DNA of 64,000 nt from DATHTC01 sp963746805. GTDB lineage: Bacteria > Actinomycetota > Thermoleophilia > Gaiellales > Gaiellaceae. Position numbers and translations under genes: made by a program. The stretch covers positions 1-64,000 of the forward strand of contig CAVVCQ010000006.1 of assembly GCA_963746805.1 (NCBI GenBank), given 5' to 3'. Shown one piece after another: positions 57,126 through 64,000 of this stretch (the stretch's first letter is position 1; each line of letters opens with the position of its first letter). The notes beneath the pieces are model-generated. The model was not told the DNA's origin. It did no database searches and worked only from the letters and a program-made list of their open reading frames with translations.

Positions 57126-58625
57126 CTAGGGCGAGGCCGGGCCGAAGCCGCCGCCGCCCGGCGTCTCGATCGTGACGACGTCGCCGGCGGCGAGGTCGAG
57201 CGTCGCCTTCGCCGGGACGCGCGCCCCGTTGACGAGGTTCCGGCCGACCGCCCCGTCCGTGCCGCCGCGGGCGCCGTGTGGCGGGTTCGCCCGGCGTTCC
57301 GTCAGCAGCGACAGCCGGCAGGGCTCGAGCACGCGCAGCTCGCGGACGACGCCGTCTCCGCCCGTTCGCTCGCCGCGCCCGCCGGAGCCGCAGCGCAGCG
57401 CGTAGCGCTCCACGCGCAGCGGGTACTGGAGCTCGAGCGCCTCGACCGGCGTCGAGAGCGTGTTCGACATCGCCACGTGGACGCCGCTCGGGCCGTCCCC
57501 GTCCGGGCATGCGCCCTGGCCGCCGCCGATGGTCTCGTAGTACGCGAAGCGGTCGTTCCCGAGCGTGACGTTGTTCACCGTTCCCTGCCCCTGGGCCGGG
57601 AGCGCGATCGCCCCGCCGAGCGCGGCGAAGAGGACGTCGACGATGCGGCTCGACGTCTCGACGTTGCCGGCCGCGACCGCGGCGGGCGGCCGCGCGTTGA
57701 CGAGGCAGCCCGGCGGCGCGACGACCTGCACCGGTGCGAACGCCCCGCCCGAGGCGGGCAAGTCCGGGTCGGTCACGCAGCGGGCGACGAAGTAGGTCGC
57801 GGAGCGCGTCACCGACAGCGGGCAGTTGAGGTTGCCCTCGTGCTGTGGCGCCGTGCCAGTGAAGTCCGCAGTGATGGTGTCGCCGTCGATCGTGACGGTG
57901 ACGGCGATCGCGAGCTCCCCGTCGCGCGCCTCGAGCACGTCCGTCGCCTCGTAGCGGCCGTCGGGCAGCCGCGCGATCGCCTGCCGCACGACCCGCTCCG
58001 AGTAGGCGTAGAGCTCGTCCATCGCGGCCGCGACGACGCTCCGCCCGCGCCGCTCGCACAGCTCCTCCAGGCGCTGTTCCGCGAGCCGGTGGGCCGCGAG
58101 TTGCGCGCGGAAGTCGCCGCGCCGCTCCTCCGGGTTGCGCATCCGCTCGACCAGCCCGTCGAGCACCCGTTCGTCGAGGCGCGTCGGCGGGATGACGACG
58201 CCCTCCTCCGCCAGCGTCCGCGACTCCGCCGGCATCGAGCCTGGCTCGACGGCGCCGACGTCGGCGTGGTGCGCGCGCGAGACCGCGTAGCCGAGCGCCG
58301 TCCTCGAGACCATGGTGACGTCCGGGAGGTGCGTCCCGCCCGCGAACGGGTCGTTGAGGATCCAGACCTCGCCGGTAGCGGGCTCGTGCGCGGCGACGGC
58401 GGCGACCGCGTCGGGCATCGCGCCGAGGTGCACGGGGATGTGCTCGGCCTGCGCGATCATCCGGCCGCGCTCGTCGAAGATCGCGGTCGAGCAGTCGCGG
58501 CGCTCCTTGATGTTCGCGGAGAAGGCGGAGCGGATGAGGACCGCGCCCATCTCCTCGGCGACCGCCCGCAGCGCCTCGCCGAGCACCTGGAGCTCGATCG
58601 GCACGGTCTGGCGGGGACTTGTCAC
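57126..58625 (-). CDS. hyuB: Hydantoinase B/oxoprolinase-family protein (HyuB)
   Basis: A 499-residue subunit of the ATP-dependent hydantoinase/oxoprolinase type. GTG at 58625 opens TSPRQTVPIELQVLGEALRA, then AEEMGAVLIRSAFSANIKER and RDCSTAIFDERGRMIAQAEH, IPVHLGAMPDAV. Family motifs LNDPFAGGTHLPDVTMVSR and DFTGTAPQHEGNLNCPLSVT are present. It ends GDVVTIETPGGGGFGPASP, the usual Gly-rich C terminus. Its GTG overlaps the HyuA stop by four bases. With HyuA it would open a cyclic imide such as N-methylhydantoin or 5-oxoproline; the substrate is not decided. Confidence 0.93.
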   Translation of the reverse strand: MTSPRQTVPIELQVLGEALRAVAEEMGAVLIRSAFSANIKERRDCSTAIFDERGRMIAQAEHIPVHLGAMPDAVAAVAAHEPATGEVWILNDPFAGGTHLPDVTMVSRTALGYAVSRAHHADVGAVEPGSMPAESRTLAEEGVVIPPTRLDERVLDGLVERMRNPEERRGDFRAQLAAHRLAEQRLEELCERRGRSVVAAAMDELYAYSERVVRQAIARLPDGRYEATDVLEARDGELAIAVTVTIDGDTITADFTGTAPQHEGNLNCPLSVTRSATYFVARCVTDPDLPASGGAFAPVQVVAPPGCLVNARPPAAVAAGNVETSSRIVDVLFAALGGAIALPAQGQGTVNNVTLGNDRFAYYETIGGGQGACPDGDGPSGVHVAMSNTLSTPVEALELQYPLRVERYALRCGSGGRGERTGGDGVVRELRVLEPCRLSLLTERRANPPHGARGGTDGAVGRNLVNGARVPAKATLDLAAGDVVTIETPGGGGFGPASP

Positions 58626-60364
58626 GCTTTCGTCACCACGAGCGTGGTAGACCCATCCCGAACCCCCACCCACCCGGGGGGCACGTACGCGGTCGCGCCC
58701 GGGAGCTCGACGACGGCCGGGCCGGTGACGTGGAGCGGGGGCGCCGGCGGCAGGCGCACGGACGGGCCTGGACGGACGTCCGCGGTGCGCACCGCCACGA
58801 GCTCGATCTCGCGCGCGGGGTCGGCGTAGCCGTAGCGCTCCTCGTGGGCGCGATGGAATGCGCCGGCCAGATCGGGCTCGACCGGAACGGTCAGCTCGAA
58901 GGACTGGCCGCGGTAGCGGAGGTCGGCCTCGGCGCCGGCGGGGAGCTCACCCGCCTCGGCGAGCGGGACGAGCCGGCTCTCCACGCGGTCGCGCCGCTCG
59001 TCGCTCGCGACGAGGCCCAGCGCCGAGAGGACGCCTGCGGCCTCCGGGACGAGCACCGTCCCGATCCCGAGCTCGTCGGCGAGGGCGCACGCGTGCAGCG
59101 GCCCGGCACCGCCGAACGCGACGAGCGCGAAGTCCCGCGGGTCGTGGCCGCGTTCGACCGTGACGACGCGCAGCGCCCGCAGCATCTCGGCGTCGACCAC
59201 CCGGACGACCGCCTCCGGGTCGAGGTCGCCGAGCGCGCGCCCGGCGGCGGCGCGGTCGAGCTCGAGCCCGCCGGCGAGGCGCGAGGGCAGGCGGCCGAGC
59301 AGGAGGTTCGCGTCGGTCACGGTCGGCAGCGTTCCCCCGCGGCCGTAGCACGCCGGGCCGGGGTCGGCGCCCGCGCTCTCCGGCCCGACGCGCACCGCCC
59401 CGCCCGCGTCGACCCGCGCGATCGACCCGCCGCCCGCGCCGACGGTGTGGATGTCCACCGTCGGCAGCCGGATCGGCAGCCCGGCGACGAGGCGCTCGCT
59501 CGATCGCTCCGCCACCCCGTCCGCGATCAGGCACACGTCGGTGGACGTCCCACCCATGTCGAACGCGATCGCGTCGGGGAACCCGGCCTCGACGGCCACC
59601 CGCGCAGCGCCGACTGCGCCCGCGGCCGGCCCCGAGACGAGCGCGACCGCCGGGTGCGTGGCCGCCTCCTCCAGGCTCGCGACGCCGCCCGACGAGCGCA
59701 TCACGAGGGGCTCGGGCAGTCCCGCCTCCGCAGCCACCGCCGCGAGGCCGCGCAGGTACCGCGAGGTCACCGGCCCGAGGTATGCATCGATCGCGGTCGT
59801 CGACGCGCGCTCGTACTCGCGGAACTCCGGCGCGACCTCGTGCGAGGCGACGACATGCGCATCCGGCAGGCGCCGCCGCACCTCCTCGACGACCGCGCGC
59901 TCGTGCTCCGGGTGCCGGTACGCGTGCAGCAGGCACACGGCCACGGCCTCCGCGTCGAACGCCTCCAGCGAGGCGAGGTCGAGCGGCTCGACGACGCCGT
60001 CGGGCCCCATCCGCTCGCGCACCCCGTATGACCGCTCGAGCGGGACGAGTGGCTCGGGATGCTGCGCGCAGAGCCGGTACAGGTGTGCTCGGGCCTGGCG
60101 CCGGAGGTGGAGGACGTGCTCGAACCCCGCCGTCGCGACGAGCGCAGTGCGAGCCCCCTTCCGCTCGAGCAGCGCGTTCGTGGCGACCGTCGTCCCGTGC
60201 GTGAAGCGGTCGACGCGGTCGGCGCCGACGGCGCGTGCGGCCGCCGCGACCGACTCCTCCTGCCGCCGCGCGGTCGGGACCTTCGCGGTGCGGACCTCCC
60301 CGTCGGCGAGGAGGACGGCGTCCGTGAACGTCCCGCCGACGTCGATGCCGAGGACCCGGGTCAC
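58622..60364 (-). CDS. hyuA: Hydantoinase A/oxoprolinase-family protein (HyuA)
   Basis: A 580-residue partner with the ATPase fold of acetate/sugar kinase type. GTG at 60364 opens TRVLGIDVGGTFTDAVLLAD. Motifs: FTHGTTVATNALLERKGART, VASHEVAPEFREYERASTTA, YLRGLAAVAAEAGLPEPLVM, MGGTSTDVCLIADGVAERSS, GAGGGSIARVDAGGAVRVGP and VERGHDPRDFALVAFGGAGP. Together these are diagnostic of the HyuA family. Coupled to HyuB by a four-base overlap, it would hydrolyse ATP to drive ring opening. Divergent from the glycosylase-like gene by 21 bases. Confidence 0.94.
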   Translation of the reverse strand: MTRVLGIDVGGTFTDAVLLADGEVRTAKVPTARRQEESVAAAARAVGADRVDRFTHGTTVATNALLERKGARTALVATAGFEHVLHLRRQARAHLYRLCAQHPEPLVPLERSYGVRERMGPDGVVEPLDLASLEAFDAEAVAVCLLHAYRHPEHERAVVEEVRRRLPDAHVVASHEVAPEFREYERASTTAIDAYLGPVTSRYLRGLAAVAAEAGLPEPLVMRSSGGVASLEEAATHPAVALVSGPAAGAVGAARVAVEAGFPDAIAFDMGGTSTDVCLIADGVAERSSERLVAGLPIRLPTVDIHTVGAGGGSIARVDAGGAVRVGPESAGADPGPACYGRGGTLPTVTDANLLLGRLPSRLAGGLELDRAAAGRALGDLDPEAVVRVVDAEMLRALRVVTVERGHDPRDFALVAFGGAGPLHACALADELGIGTVLVPEAAGVLSALGLVASDERRDRVESRLVPLAEAGELPAGAEADLRYRGQSFELTVPVEPDLAGAFHRAHEERYGYADPAREIELVAVRTADVRPGPSVRLPPAPPLHVTGPAVVELPGATAYVPPGWVGVRDGSTTLVVTKA

Positions 60365-60385
60365 GCGGCGCCTACGCTAACGGGC

Positions 60386-61265
60386 ATGGCTCACGTCGAG
60401 CTCGAGCTCGTCGGCGCCGGCGGAGAGCCGGTCGACTTCTGGCGGACGGTCAACGCGCACGGCGTCACCGACCTGCCGCCGAACGTGATCGACGAGGAGG
60501 CGCGCACCGTCGAGCTCACGCTCCGCCCCGGCCCGCAGACCGTCGTCGTCCGCGAGGGGCGCCCCGGCTATGCGGTCGTCAGCGGCCGGGCGCCCAGCCG
60601 CGTGCTCGAAGGCGTACGCCACGTCCTGCGGCTCGACGAGGACCTCTCGGAGCTCTACGCGCTGCTCGCCGCGGATCCCGACCTCGCCTGGGCCGCGCGT
60701 GGTGCCGGGAGGCTGATGCGGAGCGAGACGGTCTTCGAGGACGTCGTCAAGACGATCTGCACCACCAACTGCACGTGGTCGGCGACCGTGCGGATGGTGA
60801 CGGCGCTCGTCGGCGAGCTCGGGGAGGAATCCGACCGCGGCGGGCGCGCGTTCCCGACGCCGGCGGTCATGGCCGAGGCGCCGGAGTCGTTCTACCGCGA
60901 GGTGGTGCGCGCGGGGTACCGCGGCGCCTACCTCCGCTCCCTCGCCGCCTCTGTCGCACTCCGGCGAGCTCGACCTCGAGCAGCTCGGTCGCGACCGCGA
61001 GCTCCCGGACGACGAGGTCGAGCGCCGGCTGCTCGCGCTCCCCGGCGTCGGCCCGTACGCGGCGGCGCACGTGATGATGCTGATCGGCCGCTACACCCCG
61101 CTCGTGCTCGACTCGTGGACGCGCCCGACCTACGCGCGGATCAACGGCCGGAAGGCGTCCGACCGCACGATCGAGCGCCGGTTCCGCCGCTACGGCCACT
61201 ACGCCGGGCTCGCGTTCTGGCTGTATCTGACCCGCGACTGGGTCGAGGACCACCCGGTCGCCTAG
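60386..61265 (+). CDS. HhH-GPD DNA glycosylase-like protein, frameshifted
   Basis: A protein of about 293 residues resembling DNA-3-methyladenine glycosylase II or endonuclease III type base-excision enzymes. ATG at 60386 opens AHVELELVGAGGEPVDFWRT. The glycosylase part begins LDEDLSELYALLAADPDLAW, then ETVFEDVVKTICTTNCTWSA. At about 60955 an extra base joins LRSLAAS with SGELDLEQLGRDRELPDDEV. The helix-hairpin-helix follows as LLALPGVGPYAAAHVMMLIG, then RYTPLVLDSWTRPTYARI with the catalytic Asp. No FeS cluster Cys motif is seen. Probably removes alkylated bases. Confidence 0.85.
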
Positions 61266-61316
61266 CGGCAACCGGCGCTAGGCGCGCGGTCGAGTCGAGC
61301 GGCCTAACCGAGCGGC

Positions 61317-62099
61317 CTAACCGGCCGCAGGCGGCAGCGCCATCGACGCCCGCAGGAGCTCGAGGGGCGTCGCGGGAACCGTGATGAGGCCGCGCGTCGG
61401 CCGGTCGAGGTCGAACGTCACGAGGAGCAGCATCGTCATGAGCGCGGCGGCCGCGAGCATCGGCACCAGGCCGCGACCGAGCACTGACAGGTAGAGCCCC
61501 AGAACGCCGAGCGCCACGGCGGCGCCGACCACCTCCAGCACGAGGACGGGGCCGGGCACACGGTTGCTGAGACCGGCGACCCGGACGGTCTGCTGGTCGA
61601 TCATCTCGTTCAGCGTCTGGACGTAGAGCCGCGGCGCCGTCGCGACCGGCGCGTCGTCGACGGCCTCGTCCGCGAGCCGCCACAGGTCACGTTGCACCAC
61701 GCTCTGCGCCGCCAGGGTACGGCGCATCGCGTCGCTGCCCGGCACCTCGTCCGAGACCTGCAGCGCGAGATCGGTGTAGTCCCGCAGCAGCCCGAGCGAA
61801 CGGGTGCGGACGGGCTCGGCGAGGAGCTGCGCCCGGAGGTACGTCGTCCCGATCGCGTTCGCCTCCGCGACGACCGCCGCGCGCCGGGACTCGTAGCGGC
61901 CGACGGCGAGCGTGAGCCCGAACGCGAGCACGAGCCCGACGACGCCGAGCAGCGCGGCCTGGAGCACCCCGAACGGCTCGCGCAGCGTGTCCGAGCGGTG
62001 CCGCAGGTAGCGGCCGACGAGCACGCCTGAGACCGTCGCTGCAGCGATCACCGCGAAGATGACCAGCGCCAGCTCGAGGCTGCTCAGGCGGAAGAACAT
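61317..62099 (-). CDS. DUF4239 (bestrophin-like) membrane protein
   Basis: A 260-residue membrane protein. Hydrophobic helices: ELALVIFAVIAAATVSGVLV (about 8-28), GVLQAALLGVVGLVLAFGLT (about 44-65), VLVLEVVGAAVALGVLGLYL and LVPMLAAAALMTMLLLVTFD near the end. The central YESRRAAVVAEANAIGTTYL and RAQLLAEPVR segment is a DUF4239 signature. Members are remote relatives of bestrophin-like channels; no transport function is proven here. It lies alone between the glycosylase and the DapB-like gene. Confidence 0.82.
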   Translation of the reverse strand: MFFRLSSLELALVIFAVIAAATVSGVLVGRYLRHRSDTLREPFGVLQAALLGVVGLVLAFGLTLAVGRYESRRAAVVAEANAIGTTYLRAQLLAEPVRTRSLGLLRDYTDLALQVSDEVPGSDAMRRTLAAQSVVQRDLWRLADEAVDDAPVATAPRLYVQTLNEMIDQQTVRVAGLSNRVPGPVLVLEVVGAAVALGVLGLYLSVLGRGLVPMLAAAALMTMLLLVTFDLDRPTRGLITVPATPLELLRASMALPPAAG

Positions 62100-62147
62100 G
62101 CGGGCATCCTGCCTGCGGGCCCGGAAGGCAACCGCGTGCGACCGGGC

Positions 62148-62900
62148 CTAGGGCAGCAGCCGGTCGAGCCCGCGCGTCAGGCCCACGCGGCCCGGCACCG
62201 CGCGGATCGCGAGCAGCGTCCCCGCGACGTACGGCGCGGCGCTCTCCCCGGCGTCGTGGCGGAGCGTGAGACGCTCGCCCTCGGCGGCGAAGACGGCCTC
62301 GGTCGAGACGGTGAAGCTCGGTAGGCGCAGCGAGTGCACTTGCGTCCCGGCCACCGTCGCGCCACGCGCCTCGCGCGCGCCGTGTACCTCGTCGACCGGG
62401 ACACCGGCCTCCGGCGCGCGCACGCTCTCGAGACGCTCGGCCAGCTCGCGTGCGGTGCCGCTCGGCGCGTCCGGCTTCCCCGCGCTCGCGTAGTCGATCA
62501 CCTCCCACGACCCGAGATGCCTTGCAGCCTCGGCGGCGAAGCGCAGCAGGAGCGCGGCAGTGAGGGAAAAGTTGCCGGCCGCGACCACGCCGACCTCCCG
62601 CTCGCGCGCGCGGGCGTCGATCTCCTCGTACTCCGCTGCCGACAGGCCGCTCGCGCCGACGACGACGCCCACGCCACGCTCGACCGCGGCGAGAACGTTT
62701 CCCCGGACGACCGCGGCGTGCGTGTAGTCCACGAGCACGTCCGCGGGAACGGCGTCGAGCGCCTCTGCGACCGACGAGTAGCTCGCCGGGTCGGAGCGCG
62801 AGACGCCGGCGACGAGCTCGAGATCGTCGGCGGCCTCGACCGCGTCGGCGACCGCGCGGCCCGTCCAGCCGGTGATCCCTGCGACGCAGACCCGGATCAT
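62148..62900 (-). CDS. DapB-like (4-hydroxy-tetrahydrodipicolinate reductase-like) protein
   Basis: A 250-residue reductase. N-terminal NAD(P) site is VCVAGITGWTGRAVADAVEA. VLVDYTHAAVVRGNVLAAVE and VGVVVGASGLSAAEYEEI are family strands, and WEVIDYASAGKPDAPSGTA carries the conserved Lys and the DAPSGTA phosphate-like motif. However, the paired His that precedes this motif in DapB (EAHHRHKVDAPSGTA in E. coli) is replaced by Ala-Ser, so the usual proton-donor His is lacking. It may be a non-lysine-pathway relative. C terminus GVGLTRGLDRLLP region is short. Start ATG at 62900. Confidence 0.8.
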   Translation of the reverse strand: MIRVCVAGITGWTGRAVADAVEAADDLELVAGVSRSDPASYSSVAEALDAVPADVLVDYTHAAVVRGNVLAAVERGVGVVVGASGLSAAEYEEIDARAREREVGVVAAGNFSLTAALLLRFAAEAARHLGSWEVIDYASAGKPDAPSGTARELAERLESVRAPEAGVPVDEVHGAREARGATVAGTQVHSLRLPSFTVSTEAVFAAEGERLTLRHDAGESAAPYVAGTLLAIRAVPGRVGLTRGLDRLLP

Positions 62901-62964
62901 CGGGCCGGAGGATAGGCGCCGCGCATCGAGACTTGACGGCTCGAACGCGTTCTGGTCAAATGCT

Positions 62965-62980
62965 TTAGTCAGATGACTAA
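62965..62980. promoter_or_regulatory. Palindrome across the TetR start codon (putative operator)
   Basis: TTAGTCA-GA-TGACTAA is a perfect inverted repeat whose centre contains the ATG at 62973. A TetR dimer bound here would block translation or transcription of its own gene and the adjacent divergent DapB-like promoter region. The DapB-like start lies 65 bases away. Size and symmetry fit short TetR operators. Confidence 0.6.
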
Positions 62981-63558
62981 GACACTCGATTCATCGAAGA
63001 CGCACGCACGGTTCACCAACGAGGAATTGCTGCTCGACGCCGCGGAGCGGCTGCTGATCGAGGTCGGGTACGCAGGCATCACCACGCGCCGGCTCGCCGA
63101 GGCCGCGGGGGTCAACAACGGCCTCGTCCACTACTACTTCGGCTCGAACGAGAACCTGCTCGTGCGTGCGCTCGAGCGCTTCACCGAGCGGCTGATCGCG
63201 CGACAGCGCGAGCTGTATACGGCCGACGAGCCCTTCGTCGAGAAGTGGCGCACGGCCATGCGCTACCTCATGAGCGAGGACGCAACCTACGAGAAGATCT
63301 GGCTCGAGCTGCAGGCGCTCGCCTGGAACGACGCCGGCGTCCGCGAGCGACTCGCGCGCGTGAACGCAGAGTGGCGCGCAGTGCTCACGGAGGCGTTCGA
63401 GCAGCCGCACCGCGAGCTCGGTATCACGATGCCACTCGAGGCCCTCGTCTCGCTCGTGATCACCTTCAACGTCGGGATCATCGTCGAGCGCCTCGGCGGC
63501 ATCGAGACCGGCCACGCCGCAGCTCCTCGACTGGATCGACGGATGGCTGTCGAGCTGA
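62973..63558 (+). CDS. TetR-family transcriptional regulator, frameshifted near 3' end
   Basis: A TetR regulator of about 195 residues. ATG at 62973 opens TKTLDSSKTHARFTNEELLL; the HTH is GYAGITTRRLAEAAGVNNGL followed by VHYYFGSNENLLVRALERF. The C-terminal ligand domain runs to VIIVERLGGIETGHA. Near 63520 one extra base shifts the reading to LLDWIDGWLSS, the normal family ending, with a stop at 63556-63558. Without the shift the frame runs into the next gene. It sits on a palindrome at its own start. Probably represses the downstream hydrolase gene, which begins 15 bases before this stop. Confidence 0.88.
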
Positions 63559-64000
63559 CCTCGGCCACGCGGGAGCAGACCCGCGCGCGGTACCCCGACG
63601 AGGAGGGATACGTCGAGCGCGACGGCGTCCGGCTCTTCTACGAGGTCTACGGCGAGGGCGAGCCGACCGTCTTCCTGCTCCCGACCTGGTCGATCATCCA
63701 CTCGCGGCACTGGAAGATGCAGATCCCCTACCTCGCGCGGCACTGCCGCGTGCTCACATTCGACGGACGGGGCAACGGCCGCTCGGACCGGCCGGAGCGG
63801 GGCTACGCGCAGCGCGAGTTCGCGCTGGATTCGCTCGCGGTCATGGACGCCACGGCGACGGAGCAGGCCGTGCTCGTGTCGCTGTCGATGGGCTCCGTCT
63901 GGGCGTTGATCCTCGCCGCCGAGCACCCGGAGCGCGTCGGCGGTTCGGTCTTCATCGGGCCGGCCGCGCCGCTGGCCGAGCGGCCCGAGGCACGCGCGAT
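63543..64000 (+). CDS. Alpha/beta hydrolase, truncated by the window end
   Basis: A partial hydrolase from the ATG at 63543: AVELTSATREQTRARYPDEE, then VERDGVRLFYEVYGEGEPTV and YLARHCRVLTFDGRGNGRSD, RP. The nucleophile elbow is VSLSMGSVW and the Ser is followed by ALILAAEHPERVGG. It resembles the hydrolase part of the SARP fusion at 30.8 kb and of cyclase-linked actinobacterial proteins, so the missing C terminus could carry another domain. The gene overlaps the corrected TetR stop and is probably its target. Catalytic acid and His lie beyond the window. Confidence 0.85.
   Translation, partial: MAVELTSATREQTRARYPDEEGYVERDGVRLFYEVYGEGEPTVFLLPTWSIIHSRHWKMQIPYLARHCRVLTFDGRGNGRSDRPERGYAQREFALDSLAVMDATATEQAVLVSLSMGSVWALILAAEHPERVGGSVFIGPAAPLAERPEARA

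Overview
The window is about 64 kb of very GC-rich DNA with strongly GC-biased third codon positions and dense, mostly single-gene or short-operon coding on both strands. It carries many actinobacterial families: an ECF41 sigma factor with its epimerase partner, a SARP-like activator, DUF6636, a ClpC-type AAA+ unfoldase, a stand-alone LigD-type polymerase, and a circularly permuted ATP-grasp/alpha-E/transglutaminase cluster. This suits an actinomycete-like soil bacterium, plausibly Thermoleophilia (Solirubrobacterales or Gaiellales). That placement is inference, because no rRNA or complete tRNA gene is present.

Layout. 1-6.6 kb: a YbdK-type carboxylate-amine ligase running off the left edge, two small stress-type proteins, a response regulator/histidine kinase pair, a VanY-like carboxypeptidase, a secreted beta-propeller protein and a DUF6636 protein. 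6.6-13.5 kb: an RNase II/R-family nuclease, a CPA2 antiporter and a ClpC-like unfoldase, bracketed by two tRNA 3'-half fragments (Arg-TCT at 6.7 kb, Thr-GGT at 13.4 kb) that look like scars of integrative elements. 13.5-20 kb: a secreted Asp-box propeller, a VOC protein, RecQ, a lipoprotein, a cNMP-sensor/thioredoxin-reductase-like fusion and a DHFR-like reductase. 20.1-26.4 kb: circularly permuted ATP-grasp, alpha-E protein, three consecutive transglutaminases and a convergent M14 peptidase, the most interesting block. 26.5-32.5 kb: a decayed copy of a regulator/oxidase pair, an ArsR-SRPBCC operon, a divergent HxlR/FAD-oxidase pair around a palindrome, a methyltransferase and a SARP-hydrolase fusion. 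32.5-36.2 kb: AraC, VOC, DUF1801 and class II UvrA. 36.3-49.6 kb: an M4 protease with thrombospondin-type repeats, two GNATs, ECF41 plus epimerase, membrane and lipoproteins, a WYL regulator divergent from an epoxide hydrolase, a DHFR-like reductase, an aldo/keto reductase, EamA/Lrp and a PAS-LuxR protein. 49.6-57 kb: LigD-type polymerase, a PadR remnant, a dienelactone hydrolase-like enzyme, a PAS sensor kinase, an RTX-repeat secreted protein and a trypsin-like protease. 57-64 kb: hydantoinase B/A, a glycosylase-like HhH protein, DUF4239, a DapB-like reductase, TetR and a truncated hydrolase.

A window-wide feature is the number of otherwise intact genes broken by a single-base frameshift, several at G or C runs. 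About eighteen such breaks are listed in the entries. Because the flanking coding sequence stays well conserved, I read most as sequence or assembly errors rather than real pseudogenes, and I give the full reconstructed span of each gene. True decay is more likely for the regulator/oxidase remnant at 26.5 kb and possibly for the VanY and propeller genes beside the integration scars.
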